Origin: Chondrus crispus
Taxonomy: Eukaryota > Rhodophyta > Florideophyceae > Gigartinales > Gigartinaceae
Reading direction: 5' to 3'
Length of the DNA: 31,475 nucleotides
NCBI RefSeq assembly: GCF_000350225.1
Contig: NW_005179045.1
Location: forward strand, 86,713 to 118,187
This document shows positions 15,207 to 23,473 of this stretch, piece after piece. Both the position numbers and the translations under genes were made by a program. Under the pieces are notes generated by a model. That model had not been told where the DNA came from. It saw only the letters and a list, made by a program, of their open reading frames with translations, and did no database searches. Numbering within the stretch: position 1 is the stretch's first letter; each line of letters starts with the position of its first letter.

Positions 15207-15899
15207 ATGGTCAGCGAATTCATCAACTCCCTAAAATGGCCCTTTAGTGACAAGTACTTAGTGGAGCGGCTCCTACCTGTTTTACTCAGCGCGCTGATCC
15301 CAGTGCTCGGCGTCTTCGCCCTGATCGGCTGGCAATATGCGGTTGTCAGACAATTCGCGCGCGGCGATTCAACCCTACCGAAGCTTGAGCCGGCCAAACT
15401 TCTATGTGATGGGTTTGTCATTGCGATACTGGCCTTCTTACTGACATTCATCCCCCCGATCATCTTGTCGGTCATGGGCGTGGCAGGGCTGGGCGGCCTG
15501 ATCGACGATATCTTGGTCTACTCTACGCTATCCATCGAAGCCATTGCGCTGGACTGGCTGGGCGATACCGCCACCAAAATCGCGGTCGGCATTCTGTGGG
15601 CGTTACTCGCTTCTCCACTTGTCTATGCAGGCATCATTCGTAGTGCTGCTAAGGATTCGCTCATTCAATTTCTGAACGTACCCGCCTCACTGATATTCAT
15701 CATGTTGAACATCTGGGGATTTCTGAAGTTTTGGCTTTTTGGACTCGCATTTTTCTTTTTGGTCGGCGTAGTCGGATCTCTCCTGGGCCTGACTGGCATC
15801 GGCCTCATTTTCGTACCCTTCCTCGCGTTGTGGGGCTACTTCATTATGACTTCCTATGAGCTCGGCATGATGGCCCGGAAGTTCAATCAAGCCGTCTAG
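15207..15899 (+). CDS. DUF4013-family integral membrane protein
   Basis: A 230-residue polytopic inner-membrane protein. The N-terminus (FINSLKWPFSDKYLVERLLPVLL, then IPVLGVFALIGWQYAVVRQFARGDSTLP) matches the DUF4013 layout: an amphipathic start, a first membrane helix, and a polar loop with a G-x-x-x-L-P motif before the next helix. Further hydrophobic segments lie around residues 72-95, 130-148, 163-185 and 190-215. The family occurs in bacteria and archaea, without an established function. No enzymatic motif is visible. It is driven by the promoter at 15099-15127, placing it with cfa and the lipoproteins in the inferred regulon. Confidence 0.88.
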   Translation: MVSEFINSLKWPFSDKYLVERLLPVLLSALIPVLGVFALIGWQYAVVRQFARGDSTLPKLEPAKLLCDGFVIAILAFLLTFIPPIILSVMGVAGLGGLIDDILVYSTLSIEAIALDWLGDTATKIAVGILWALLASPLVYAGIIRSAAKDSLIQFLNVPASLIFIMLNIWGFLKFWLFGLAFFFLVGVVGSLLGLTGIGLIFVPFLALWGYFIMTSYELGMMARKFNQAV

Positions 15900-16078
15900 T
15901 TCTGATGCCGAGCCGCCTCGAGTCCACGAATGATCAGTCGGACGGCTCCAACTACCATTGCTCCGGTAAGGCTATGCTAATTTATACGATGGCTCAGATG
16001 GAATGAATCCAAAGACCCAGAACCGTCAGACCGACTTTTCACCAATACCGGTAACGAAAACTCCAAACGTCAATTGAT

Positions 16079-16720
16079 ATGACCGAACAACCGCTCAAAC
16101 CATTCGACAAACTTCGCATTACTTTACGCTATCTGCTTCAAGGATCAGCAGAGCGAGATGCCTCCTACTTGGTGCCACTGAAGGCATTCGAATTTGCTTC
16201 CACTACCCATCTTGGCCTCCGAAAAGATGGCAGAACGCCCGAGTTCATGCATCAACTAGAAGTCGCCTTATACACAAGAACACTAAGTCGTAACCTTCAA
16301 TTTCCAGCCGAATCAATCGCCACCGCGTTGCTTCACGATATCGTCGAAGACTATGGCGTCACAATCACCGACATTGGATCTCGTTTCGGTGAAACGGTCG
16401 CTGGGGCAGTGCAGCGGATGACCAAAGAGGAAAACGGCGTTCGACGATCCGATGAAGACTACTTTGACAAAATAGCATCCTGTCCAATCGCCAGCATCGT
16501 CAAAGGATCAGACCGAATCAATAACCAGCAAACGATGATCGGTGTGTTTCGCATGGAGAAACAGCAGGAATACATTTCAGAGTCGGAAAACTACATCTTA
16601 CCGATGCTTAAACTTGCGCGGCGCCGTTTTCCGGCACAAGAAGCCGCCTACGAGAACATAAAGCTCATGTTGCGTAGCCAAATTCAAATGCTTCGGGCAG
16701 TCCATGCGGCACTCGACTAA
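16079..16720 (+). CDS. HD-domain hydrolase (RelA/SpoT-like phosphohydrolase)
   Basis: A 213-residue protein with a complete HD signature: His58 in EFMHQLEVA, His86-Asp87 in LLHDIVEDYG with Glu90-Asp91, and Asp145 in KGSDRINN. The arrangement R-K-D-G-R-T then H-Q-x-x-V-A and LHDxxED resembles the hydrolase domain of RelA/SpoT homologues, which use a metal to cleave the 3'-pyrophosphate of (p)ppGpp. It has no synthetase domain. The last 60 residues are helical and unlike classic small alarmone hydrolases, so the substrate is uncertain. It is probably cytoplasmic. The upstream ribosome binding site is weak and no recurrent promoter is present. A second, shorter HD protein is at 23474-24013. Confidence 0.85.
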   Translation: MTEQPLKPFDKLRITLRYLLQGSAERDASYLVPLKAFEFASTTHLGLRKDGRTPEFMHQLEVALYTRTLSRNLQFPAESIATALLHDIVEDYGVTITDIGSRFGETVAGAVQRMTKEENGVRRSDEDYFDKIASCPIASIVKGSDRINNQQTMIGVFRMEKQQEYISESENYILPMLKLARRRFPAQEAAYENIKLMLRSQIQMLRAVHAALD

Positions 16721-16813
16721 GCGGCCCAGCGATTAGCGCAGGGGCGACAGTCTGCGCTTCAACTAGACCTCGTAATGTTTAAACCGTATTACTAGTACCT
16801 AAGAGATTATTTC

Positions 16814-17878
16814 ATGTGTATCCCGATCCGAACCAGTCTTTTCTTGATCTGCATTGCCCTCTCAGCGTGTGGTTCGAGTGCGAAGAAACTCGCGCAAGCC
16901 GAAGCCGATTTCCAAGAAGTGGTGAAAAATGCTGCGACGTGGACTGGCACATACAGATGCAACCGAACGCTTTACTACAAAGTCCAATTGGCTTTTTGGG
17001 AAGTTGAAAAAGACAAGTTTCAAGGGCAAATCATCGTCGCTGATTTAGCAGCCTCAGGCCAAACACTCGCCTACCACGCATCAGGAAGGGTCTATAGCAA
17101 GACCATCTTGTTAGAGAATGATCGCTATAAACGGGTGAGGCAAACAAAAGAGAAAGGGCCGTTTTACACGTGGGAACCTAAGCGTGACGGCCCACCTGTT
17201 TTGACATTTCGAGCGCAAATAGATCCTGACACCAAAATCTTTAAGGGCGGTGTTACCTCAGTCTGTCCAGGCCGCAAGATAAGCTTGGAGCCCGTGGCAA
17301 GCCCCCAAATGAACCAAATTGTGCAAACCTATGGCACCTATACCTATGAGAAAGAGAAAGAAATTGCCGCTCGCAATAAAGAAGAAAGCGCTAAGCGCAA
17401 GTGTGTAACCGCGGCTCAAGCGACCGATCGACCGGTGCCAAAGTACTCAGATCAAGGCGATCCGCTAAGGGCCGCCGCCTTTAAGAGCGGGCTTTTTGTC
17501 TATCAACACGACTGTTTGACACGAGAGCTGCGCAAAGTCATCACGATCTATTCTCGAACCGCGCCGGATGCTCAGGTTTCAGAAATTGAAGTCTTTTCTA
17601 GCGATGATTTTTCTTCTGGTGACAAGTTGCCTCGCAACCAACTATCGCCAATTTCCCTTTCCCGAGCATGCCAACTTTTTGACTATTCGGTCGTCGGTGG
17701 CAAACGATATCTGTGTGAGCCGTATGGTTGGCGTTTTACCGAATTTGTACGTCGAAAATGCATTGAAAATAGTACTAGTCTAGTGTCAGTTAGACAGACG
17801 CTGCAGTGCCAATTGATGGTGATGGGACAGGCGATCAAGCCCTTTGAACGCGGCCCTAAGCAAGTTTCAACGAGATAG
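16814..17878 (+). CDS. Large lipoprotein of unknown function
   Basis: A 354-residue protein with an N-terminal lipoprotein signal (core FLICIALSA, lipobox ALSAC, Cys at about 19). Residues 20-130 include WTGTYRCNRTLYYKVQLAFWEVEKDKFQGQIIV, a beta-rich part with recurring short strands. A basic/acidic helical stretch (YEKEKEIAARNKEESAKRKC) separates it from a Cys-containing second part. About nine Cys are present after the lipidation site, suggesting disulfides in the periplasm. No family is recognised. The ATG has no strong ribosome binding site. It is convergent with the PcfJ-like gene on the other strand. Confidence 0.8.
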   Translation: MCIPIRTSLFLICIALSACGSSAKKLAQAEADFQEVVKNAATWTGTYRCNRTLYYKVQLAFWEVEKDKFQGQIIVADLAASGQTLAYHASGRVYSKTILLENDRYKRVRQTKEKGPFYTWEPKRDGPPVLTFRAQIDPDTKIFKGGVTSVCPGRKISLEPVASPQMNQIVQTYGTYTYEKEKEIAARNKEESAKRKCVTAAQATDRPVPKYSDQGDPLRAAAFKSGLFVYQHDCLTRELRKVITIYSRTAPDAQVSEIEVFSSDDFSSGDKLPRNQLSPISLSRACQLFDYSVVGGKRYLCEPYGWRFTEFVRRKCIENSTSLVSVRQTLQCQLMVMGQAIKPFERGPKQVSTR

Positions 17879-18123
17879 TCAAAATTCCGGCTCCGAATTG
17901 CTCCACTCAAAGCTCGACTACTTCTGACCGTCGATTAGCGATTCACGCCTGAGATTGGTCATCAGCTTTTCCGCCTATCGAATGCAACCGTTACCTCAAG
18001 TTGTCAGGCCAAATGGGGCCATAGCCAAGATTTGAGCTGTAGATGGAAAGATTCCCGATATCCATCCCTACGAGAACTGATCGCAATTTTCTATCTCTAC
18101 CGCTGCGATGTTAGTTCCTGCGG

Positions 18124-20043
18124 TCAATACCTATGAATGGCGCTAGGCATGAGTATTAACTCCTTATTGCTGGCCCATCGCATCACCGCTGCAGCCGCAC
18201 TCGGTGATGCAAACGAGTTGAATTTCCCGCGAACCTGTACGATCACTTTTGAAGGCGGATGAATTTCAATGGTGAGCTCGCGGTTTCCCCTTAACAATAG
18301 CTGCACGATAGCGCTTTGGCCCGCAACACATCGATTAGAGTAGCTTGCGACACAATGCCTATGCGCCGCTCCCTCTGCCAATAAAGCTCTGGCATTTGTG
18401 AGCTCTTTAAAGCTCCAGATCTCACTCATCTCAAAATCGAGATCGTGCCCTTGCCAAGAGGTAGCAAGATCATTCAATGATCTCATCTGATCCCTTCGTG
18501 CACGTTCAATAGCAAACGCCTCCACAGCGCGCTGGACGCTTGTAAGTGATCGATTTGCGATCAGAAACGATTGACCGCGTCGTTCATGTTCGGCCACCTC
18601 GTATTCATACCAGACTGCAAAATCGAATGTTCTCCAACGCTCGTCTGCACTACGCTCGGCTGTCGGATACTGGGTGACGAAGCGAGCGAGGTCAAGCAGG
18701 CCAGAGACATCGGCGCGCCATAGCCCCGAAATGTCTTTGGCATGCTCTTCGACAGATCCTGCCCATGACCACCGCCGCTCCTTGGAATCGAAGAACCGGT
18801 CAAAGTCCTGCTCCTCGATGAGTCTAGTCCATGGGGCGCAACGCGCACGGCCGTCTAGTGCGGCAATCGCAAAATGTAAGAATGAGCCCCATTTGAAGTC
18901 GTACTGTCTTGGATCTAGGCACTCCATCTGGTGCAAGAGCCGCCCAGGAATCGAATAGCCACGCGTCACAAGGAGGGATCGGAGGCTAATGCCTTGAACA
19001 CGCGCAACGTACCAACCTGCGTAAGGGATGCTAAGAACCGCAGGCCAAAATCGCACGGGCTGAGCTAAGCGATAGCTGACCCTGCCAGCCGTTTCCGGCC
19101 CCGGGATATCTCCCCATTCGCGAAAAAAATTAGTTACCAAGTCATCAGTATCTGGCTCAGCGTGGCCGATGACTTCTGCGTAGCAGCTTGGCGCGTCGAA
19201 CTCTGCAAAAAAGTGCGAAAGAACTTCATTAACGCTTCCTTTGGGAACCGGAGTCGAACGTGCAGTTGCCGTCCAACGTGGATAACCCAAGGCAACAAGG
19301 GCCAAACAAAACCCCCAGGTCATGCGTGAGTTTCCTTTTGGAACAGCCGCCGCATATCCTGAAACGGTTCCTGGAAACTTGTCTCGCAACTCCTGCGCCA
19401 TCGCCGATCCAGTCCAGCCATCAGGTGGTGCGGTCGCACTAGCCACATAAAAGTCAGCAGAGGATGGCCAGACATGGGCCTTAAGACTCCTCAAGATGAC
19501 CACAGCAGTCAGGTCTTGCTCAAGTTCGCGAATGATGTCCATAGGATTGTTTTGGATCTTCTGGATCCATGCTTCGAATGCTTCGGTCCGATTTCTCTCA
19601 GCAATTGAGCCTTCGACTTCGTCGGGCTCTGATCGGTCACCATAATTTGAAAGCATCTGCCCTGGACTGCCTACCCCGTGCAAGAAACCTTGAGCGTCTG
19701 AGACAAAATCCACTAAAGAGGCGTCCAGTCCGTTTAGCCATTGCTCGACCTGCGTTAGCTCAGCAATCTGATCAATCAGTGGATTGCAAATGTCTGTCTG
19801 TGCATCCCAGGCGGCGAGTTCTCGGGCCCAGTCAGAATCCAGGAGACGGCCGTTCCAATCGACCAGGTTTGGCAGTGGTTCGCTAAAGAACCAATCCACA
19901 GCAATGTCGTCCACCACAGCTTCGCGCGCGTGGCGATACCGAAGCTTTCTAAACTTTTCACGTAGGTTGCGTAAGCGCCTCAGACCAGGGACTCTAGAGG
20001 TCATTTGCCCACCCGAACTATTCTTCTTTTTGCGTTTAGTCAT
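18124..20043 (-). CDS. PcfJ-like domain protein
   Basis: A 639-residue cytoplasmic protein. The C-terminal ~90 residues carry the PcfJ-like signature: LTNARALLAEGAAHRHCVAS, a second Cys in YSNRC, then LTIEIHPPSKVIVQVRGKFN. The N-terminal 500 residues are Trp-rich and unassigned, starting with a strongly basic segment (TKRKKKNSSG). PcfJ was named from the pCF10 conjugative plasmid of Enterococcus, and homologues are common in plasmids, phages and bacterial chromosomes; the biochemical role is unknown. The ATG lacks a strong Shine-Dalgarno. The downstream neighbour is convergent and the upstream one is a nucleotidase on the same strand. Nothing here ties it to a mobile element directly. Confidence 0.85.
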   Translation of the reverse strand: MTKRKKKNSSGGQMTSRVPGLRRLRNLREKFRKLRYRHAREAVVDDIAVDWFFSEPLPNLVDWNGRLLDSDWARELAAWDAQTDICNPLIDQIAELTQVEQWLNGLDASLVDFVSDAQGFLHGVGSPGQMLSNYGDRSEPDEVEGSIAERNRTEAFEAWIQKIQNNPMDIIRELEQDLTAVVILRSLKAHVWPSSADFYVASATAPPDGWTGSAMAQELRDKFPGTVSGYAAAVPKGNSRMTWGFCLALVALGYPRWTATARSTPVPKGSVNEVLSHFFAEFDAPSCYAEVIGHAEPDTDDLVTNFFREWGDIPGPETAGRVSYRLAQPVRFWPAVLSIPYAGWYVARVQGISLRSLLVTRGYSIPGRLLHQMECLDPRQYDFKWGSFLHFAIAALDGRARCAPWTRLIEEQDFDRFFDSKERRWSWAGSVEEHAKDISGLWRADVSGLLDLARFVTQYPTAERSADERWRTFDFAVWYEYEVAEHERRGQSFLIANRSLTSVQRAVEAFAIERARRDQMRSLNDLATSWQGHDLDFEMSEIWSFKELTNARALLAEGAAHRHCVASYSNRCVAGQSAIVQLLLRGNRELTIEIHPPSKVIVQVRGKFNSFASPSAAAAVMRWASNKELILMPSAIHRY

Positions 20044-20129
20044 CCCAAAAGCCAGACGCTATTGCTCCATTTCCGGTAAGCCGAACGATACGAAGGAATC
20101 AAACGACGCCTTGAATGCCGATCAGTGGC

Positions 20130-20582
20130 TTACGCTGCGTTCTTCCTCAAGTAATTCGTTACGGCGTCCCAACCGGGAAACCGGTCAGTGCCAAAGTGAA
20201 TATGCTCGCCACCAAACGAAGCCGCTCCGTTTTTCGTTCTATCGTCGACCAAGTACGCGCCCTCATTCAAATGCTTATGGTGAGAAAGGATCAGGCGTTT
20301 GTGAGCTGAATCACCTATATGTCGCTTCACCCAGAGCAATTTGTCACTCCACGCGCTTGGATTTTCCCACGGTGCGGTCGAGAGAATATAGGTATCAAAC
20401 AAGCCTGAGAGTTCATGGAATGCTGCAATTGCACCGGGCATCGAGTCCATCAGGGAAAATATGCCGGGCACTTCATCTAGCCTACCCATGTATTCAGCTT
20501 TGATTGACTCACCTACTCGAGCTATCCCAGATTCAAAATCAACGAGTACATTATCCATATCCAGATATAGTATTTTTTTCAT
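20130..20582 (-). CDS. 5'(3')-deoxyribonucleotidase (HAD family, NT5C type)
   Basis: A 150-residue HAD-superfamily phosphatase. The N-terminus has the catalytic motif LDMDNVLVDF (Asp8 nucleophile, Asp10 acid/base), motif II LSTAPW (Ser68-Thr69), a Lys in SHHKHL (Lys103) and the metal-binding VDDRTKNG (Asp113-Asp114). The order and spacing fit the 5' nucleotidase, deoxy (pyrimidine), cytosolic type C family, which removes the phosphate from deoxynucleoside monophosphates. The frame is open to a TTG at 20594, but the ATG at 20582 opens directly into the family's start. It lies 86 bp upstream of the PcfJ-like gene on the same strand, so co-transcription is possible. Confidence 0.9.
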   Translation of the reverse strand: MKKILYLDMDNVLVDFESGIARVGESIKAEYMGRLDEVPGIFSLMDSMPGAIAAFHELSGLFDTYILSTAPWENPSAWSDKLLWVKRHIGDSAHKRLILSHHKHLNEGAYLVDDRTKNGAASFGGEHIHFGTDRFPGWDAVTNYLRKNAA

Positions 20583-20863
20583 CGTTCCCACCAACTTAGC
20601 GAATTGCTCTTCTCTGATTTAAGAGGCCTGTGATCATCGGCAATGCGCTCATTCGTCTCGCCAGGCAATAACGGCGATAAGCTTAAACGACTTTGTCTCT
20701 GGGTTTCGACGAGCATCACGCGACGACTTGATAGAATCAGAGCTCTGACATTTTTATTGTAGTCAAACCGGCGGGCGGAAGGGTAACCAGCGGTTCTGCT
20801 GGCGGGAACCTGCAGCAGTGTCGCTGATGTACTGCCTGCTTCCATCCTCAATTCACCACCATG

Positions 20864-21055
20864 TCAATAACGAAACAAGGCGGCTCCACAGGAGCGGCAA
20901 TAATCCCGTGAATAACCGGTCCTACAGCCATACCAGGAGAGATCATTTGTCCAGGGGTTAGAACTGACGCCATTTGGTGCATGACGAGGAAACGCTAGCG
21001 ATCGCCCAGTAAAGGAACATTCCGGACAGCTGTTTTGATACCCTTTCATTGACAT
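20864..21055 (-). CDS. Small zinc-ribbon protein, 63 aa
   Basis: The ATG at 21055 has a strong GGAAGGAG 8 bp upstream. The protein has CPEC near the start and CRSCG near the end, the two knuckles of a treble-clef or zinc-ribbon fold, with an aromatic-rich loop between (NPWTNDLSWYGC). The longer frame to 21292 is a shadow of the 37-aa peptide gene. This gene starts 64 bp after the stop of that peptide gene, without a promoter of its own, so both are probably transcribed from the promoter at 21309-21337. Role unknown; nucleic-acid or protein binding is a guess. Confidence 0.65.
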   Translation of the reverse strand: MSMKGYQNSCPECSFTGRSLAFPRHAPNGVSSNPWTNDLSWYGCRTGYSRDYCRSCGAALFRY

Positions 21056-21119
21056 CTCAGACTCCTTCCATTTGACGTTGACACAGAGAGGCAGCCTGGC
21101 CTCTCCGCTTTTGGGTTGA

Positions 21120-21233
21120 CTATTTGTTGGCGCTGCCAGCTCGATGACCCGAGCCGTAATTCCCGTTTTGCGTTTGGGCTGGCACATTATTGAGGGCATC
21201 GCGGTAGCCGTGTTCGAAAGATGACATACCCAT
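21120..21233 (-). CDS. 37-aa peptide, copy 1 of 3 (GYRDA family)
   Basis: A 37-codon gene too short for routine calling. It begins MGMSSFEHGYRDALN and ends HRAGSANK. It shares with copies 2 and 3 the pattern M-x-M-S-x-F-E-x-G-Y-R-D-A-x-N, then PAQTQ, and YGSGHR near the end. The DNA upstream is also conserved: the recurrent promoter (21309-21337), a hairpin (21262-21278) and AAGGAG 5 bp before the ATG. Conservation of protein and signals in three loci is the evidence that it is translated. The F-x-x-GY-x-x-A-x-N core recalls short helical motifs in small nucleic-acid or ribosome-associated proteins, but I do not assign a family. A zinc-ribbon ORF follows. Confidence 0.7.
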   Translation of the reverse strand: MGMSSFEHGYRDALNNVPAQTQNGNYGSGHRAGSANK

Positions 21234-21261
21234 TGAATCTCCTTGAATAGTGGTTTGGGCT

Positions 21262-21278
21262 GGTGCCTGTGAGGCACC
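21262..21278 (-). promoter_or_regulatory. Conserved leader hairpin, peptide copy 1
   Basis: In RNA sense GGTGCCTCACAGGCACC folds into a 6-bp stem with loop TCACA, about 18 nt before the AAGGAG. The same element is in copies 2 and 3. Confidence 0.65.
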
Positions 21279-21308
21279 TTGGTGAGCGTCAATTGCGACC
21301 CTCGTAGT

Positions 21309-21337
21309 AGAGACGGATGTATTGGCGCCTTGTCAGG
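21309..21337 (-). promoter_or_regulatory. Recurrent ECF-like promoter of peptide copy 1
   Basis: Minus-strand CCTGACA, 16 bp, GTCTCT. Sequence similarity with copy 2 extends through the promoter and some way upstream of it. Confidence 0.75.
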
Positions 21338-21927
21338 CTTAGCGGGTGCACCGAAATCAGAAAAAGGCGAATGTCGATCGATGCAACATAGTGACCACGG
21401 CGGACATCGGCCAATGCCTGTCTTGTGGCTTCTCCCTCAACACCCCTTCGGGCGGCGGCAATCGAGCTGATGTCAGGCAATTGACCCGATGATGCTGACA
21501 AGTCCACACAAGAAGGGGCTAGCAGCAGCCAACTCCCCTTCCCGCCTCGTAGTAGGCACACATCTCAGATGAATCTAGCGATGGCTTCTTGAGGACGACA
21601 AGACAACGCGGAACGAACCGTGAAATATCTTTACAATCCCTTTGGATTCGGCCAAAAGTGATCGTCGAAACCCATCAAGCCTACCGCCACGTACCCAGCT
21701 ATGACATCTCGCTTTTGCCTGTCTCGATACCTGGCCGCGATAAGTAGCAGGGAAAATGGATAGCTTGAGCATGGCGTACTGCTACAGATCATGCTGGTAA
21801 CCCCTGGCAAAGAAGCGATCGAAGACAATGCCTTGTTGCAGCAGAATGTATTGCGCGCAGGGTACGCTTTCAAAAGTCGGTATTTATCAGAAGAATAGAC
21901 AGAAAGCTCGCACAAACCACTGGTACA
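21338..21927. other. Intergenic region without a supported gene
   Basis: This lies between the divergent promoters of peptide copy 1 and the EgtD-like gene. Short minus-strand frames here have no ribosome binding site or recognisable domain. I see no RNA gene. Confidence 0.45.
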
Positions 21928-21956
21928 CCTGACAAATCAATCACCTGGTCGTCTAC
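21928..21956 (+). promoter_or_regulatory. Recurrent ECF-like promoter of the EgtD-like gene
   Basis: CCTGACA, 16 bp, GTCTAC, 55 bp before ATG 22012. Confidence 0.8.
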
Positions 21957-22011
21957 AGACAACAGAGACGACAGAAGCCGTCGTTTCCTGACTACTACAG
22001 GAAGGACCAAG

Positions 22012-22998
22012 ATGATGACCGGTGATCTGATAGTGAGCAATGACCTCGCAGCCGATGTACACCAACTGCTGCGCCGGAGCCAGCGCCGGCACATGCTAAA
22101 ACACACCTATGCAGTCGACAGACTCGAGCACTCGGAACGGACGCGAGCCTCCAGCCAGTGGGCAGCACATGTCAACAATCCTGACTATTACATCTTTGAC
22201 GAAGACGTTCGCATGATTCAGGAGTCGGCGCAAACAATTGCCCAGTTGGTCGGTCCGAAACAGCAGATAATCGATCTAGGTCCTGGCAGCAAAGCATCGG
22301 TTGAGGCTAAGACGGTTCCCTTGCTGCGGGTCTTTGAAGGCGTTGAAACGTATTGCGCAGTTGACATCGCTGACGATATGGCTTTAGCCGCTGCGCACCA
22401 GATTGCGAATACGCCTGAGGTTAGGGTGAGTCGAACTCGGGCTTGCCGTGCGGATTTCATGCATGATCGAGTCGAGACGCAACAGAGTAGCTGTTTGGTG
22501 CTGCTATTGGGTCAGACGATTGGTAATATCGCCCAGCAAGCCGGCGATTGCGCCAGTGATCTCAATGAGTGGTTTGCGAGGCTGGCATCCTGGCTGCCGT
22601 TAGACGGCCACGTACTGATCAGTGTCGATACCAACCAGACAGATATTGGCAAGCTAGAAAAAGCCTACGCTGCGACGAGCGATGACGTCGCGGATGAATT
22701 GCTGCTGATCAATGCACTGGCGGATTCACCACTTGAATTCCCCGCCTTTGAGTCGTTCTCACAATGGCAGCCCGCCGAGAACGCAATGGTCATCGGCTTT
22801 CGCCTACTAAAAGACACTCAAATCAGTCTTCAGGGGCATCAATACAAGCTTCTGTCTGGGCAAGCGTTCGAGACGGGTGTGTCATTCCGGTATTCTCGTC
22901 ACGACATCGTCACCGCTGCCTGCCGGTCAGGGTTTCGCCTCGATGGTTTCTTTCAACCAGATAACATGTCGATGGCAGGTATGTTGATTGGTCGGTAG
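22012..22998 (+). CDS. EgtD-like SAM-dependent methyltransferase
   Basis: A 328-residue methyltransferase of the histidine-specific EgtD / DUF2260 (Methyltransf_33) type. The SAM motif is IIDLGPGSKASVEAK, in which the LGPGS-x-K pattern is typical of EgtD. It is followed by TYCAVDIADDMAL (the acidic ribose-binding strand) and LLLGQTIGNIAQQAGD, equivalent to the G-x-T-I-G-N motif. EgtD trimethylates histidine to hercynine for ergothioneine synthesis. The substrate loop at NPDYYIFDED differs from the usual Y-Y-P/L-T-R-T-E, so the substrate may not be histidine. No egtB or egtC gene is in the window. GGAAGGA precedes the ATG-ATG start. It is under the promoter at 21928-21956, with a hairpin at its stop codon. 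Confidence 0.88.
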   Translation: MMTGDLIVSNDLAADVHQLLRRSQRRHMLKHTYAVDRLEHSERTRASSQWAAHVNNPDYYIFDEDVRMIQESAQTIAQLVGPKQQIIDLGPGSKASVEAKTVPLLRVFEGVETYCAVDIADDMALAAAHQIANTPEVRVSRTRACRADFMHDRVETQQSSCLVLLLGQTIGNIAQQAGDCASDLNEWFARLASWLPLDGHVLISVDTNQTDIGKLEKAYAATSDDVADELLLINALADSPLEFPAFESFSQWQPAENAMVIGFRLLKDTQISLQGHQYKLLSGQAFETGVSFRYSRHDIVTAACRSGFRLDGFFQPDNMSMAGMLIGR

Positions 22999-23027
22999 CG
23001 ACTGGCGATGTACTGCGCCAGTTGCTA
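22996..23027 (+). terminator. Hairpin at the end of the EgtD-like gene
   Basis: A 12-bp stem with one G-U pair (TAGCGACTGGCG/CGCCAGTTGCTA) and an 8-nt loop overlaps the stop codon. It lacks a T-tract, so it may be a 3'-end stabiliser or a Rho-type end rather than a classic intrinsic terminator. Confidence 0.5.
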
Positions 23028-23473
23028 GCGTTGAGATTGACGACATCACCGAAGATCGCATCAAGCACCCCAGATACTCATTGCCCATATCGGCAATAAC
23101 TGCTTGTTCGCTCTTAAAACCGACATCGTAACTAGTGCCCTGAAATCGCAATACCGGTCGCGAGCGGCACCCGGTTCGATTGGCGAGTTTGAACTCTGGA
23201 CTGGTAAGAGCCGAAAGCGGTCAACTCGTTCAACTTCTAATCCATCGAAGCGGCAACGGCAAATCGAATAACCCGCAATCGACCCGCCAGACTGTTGCTA
23301 CATCCGCTTGCGACCCCCGGCTAGGCAGTGTAAAGCGAAAAACTATAGCAATTCGCAAAACCTAGATCACGATCCCTTTTCGCCACCTAGGTCATTCTCG
23401 GTTGCTATGTCTCTGAAATAGTGACGCTGCCCCAGTTTCAACATCAGCGAAAGGACCACCATCTCAGCAGAAA
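23028..23473. other. Convergent intergenic region without a supported gene
   Basis: It lies between the 3' ends of the EgtD-like gene (plus) and the HD hydrolase gene (minus). The short frames have no protein character, and no repeat or RNA gene is seen. Confidence 0.5.

Noticed and set aside
17224..17252. CCTGACA on the plus strand inside the 354-aa lipoprotein gene
   Set aside because: No GTCTA-like sequence at 16-bp spacing, and it is intragenic.
17976..18004. A further CCTGACA on the minus strand near 17998-18004
   Set aside because: At 16-bp spacing the -10 position reads GCATTC, not GTCTAt, and no minus-strand gene lies downstream; it is in a convergent intergenic region.
20579..20851. 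90-codon minus frame
   Set aside because: Overlaps the nucleotidase start, with no ribosome binding site and no domain.
21289..21561. 90-codon minus frame, briefly considered an antitoxin
   Set aside because: It runs through the peptide copy 1 promoter and has no ribosome binding site; the resemblance was only a short helical stretch.
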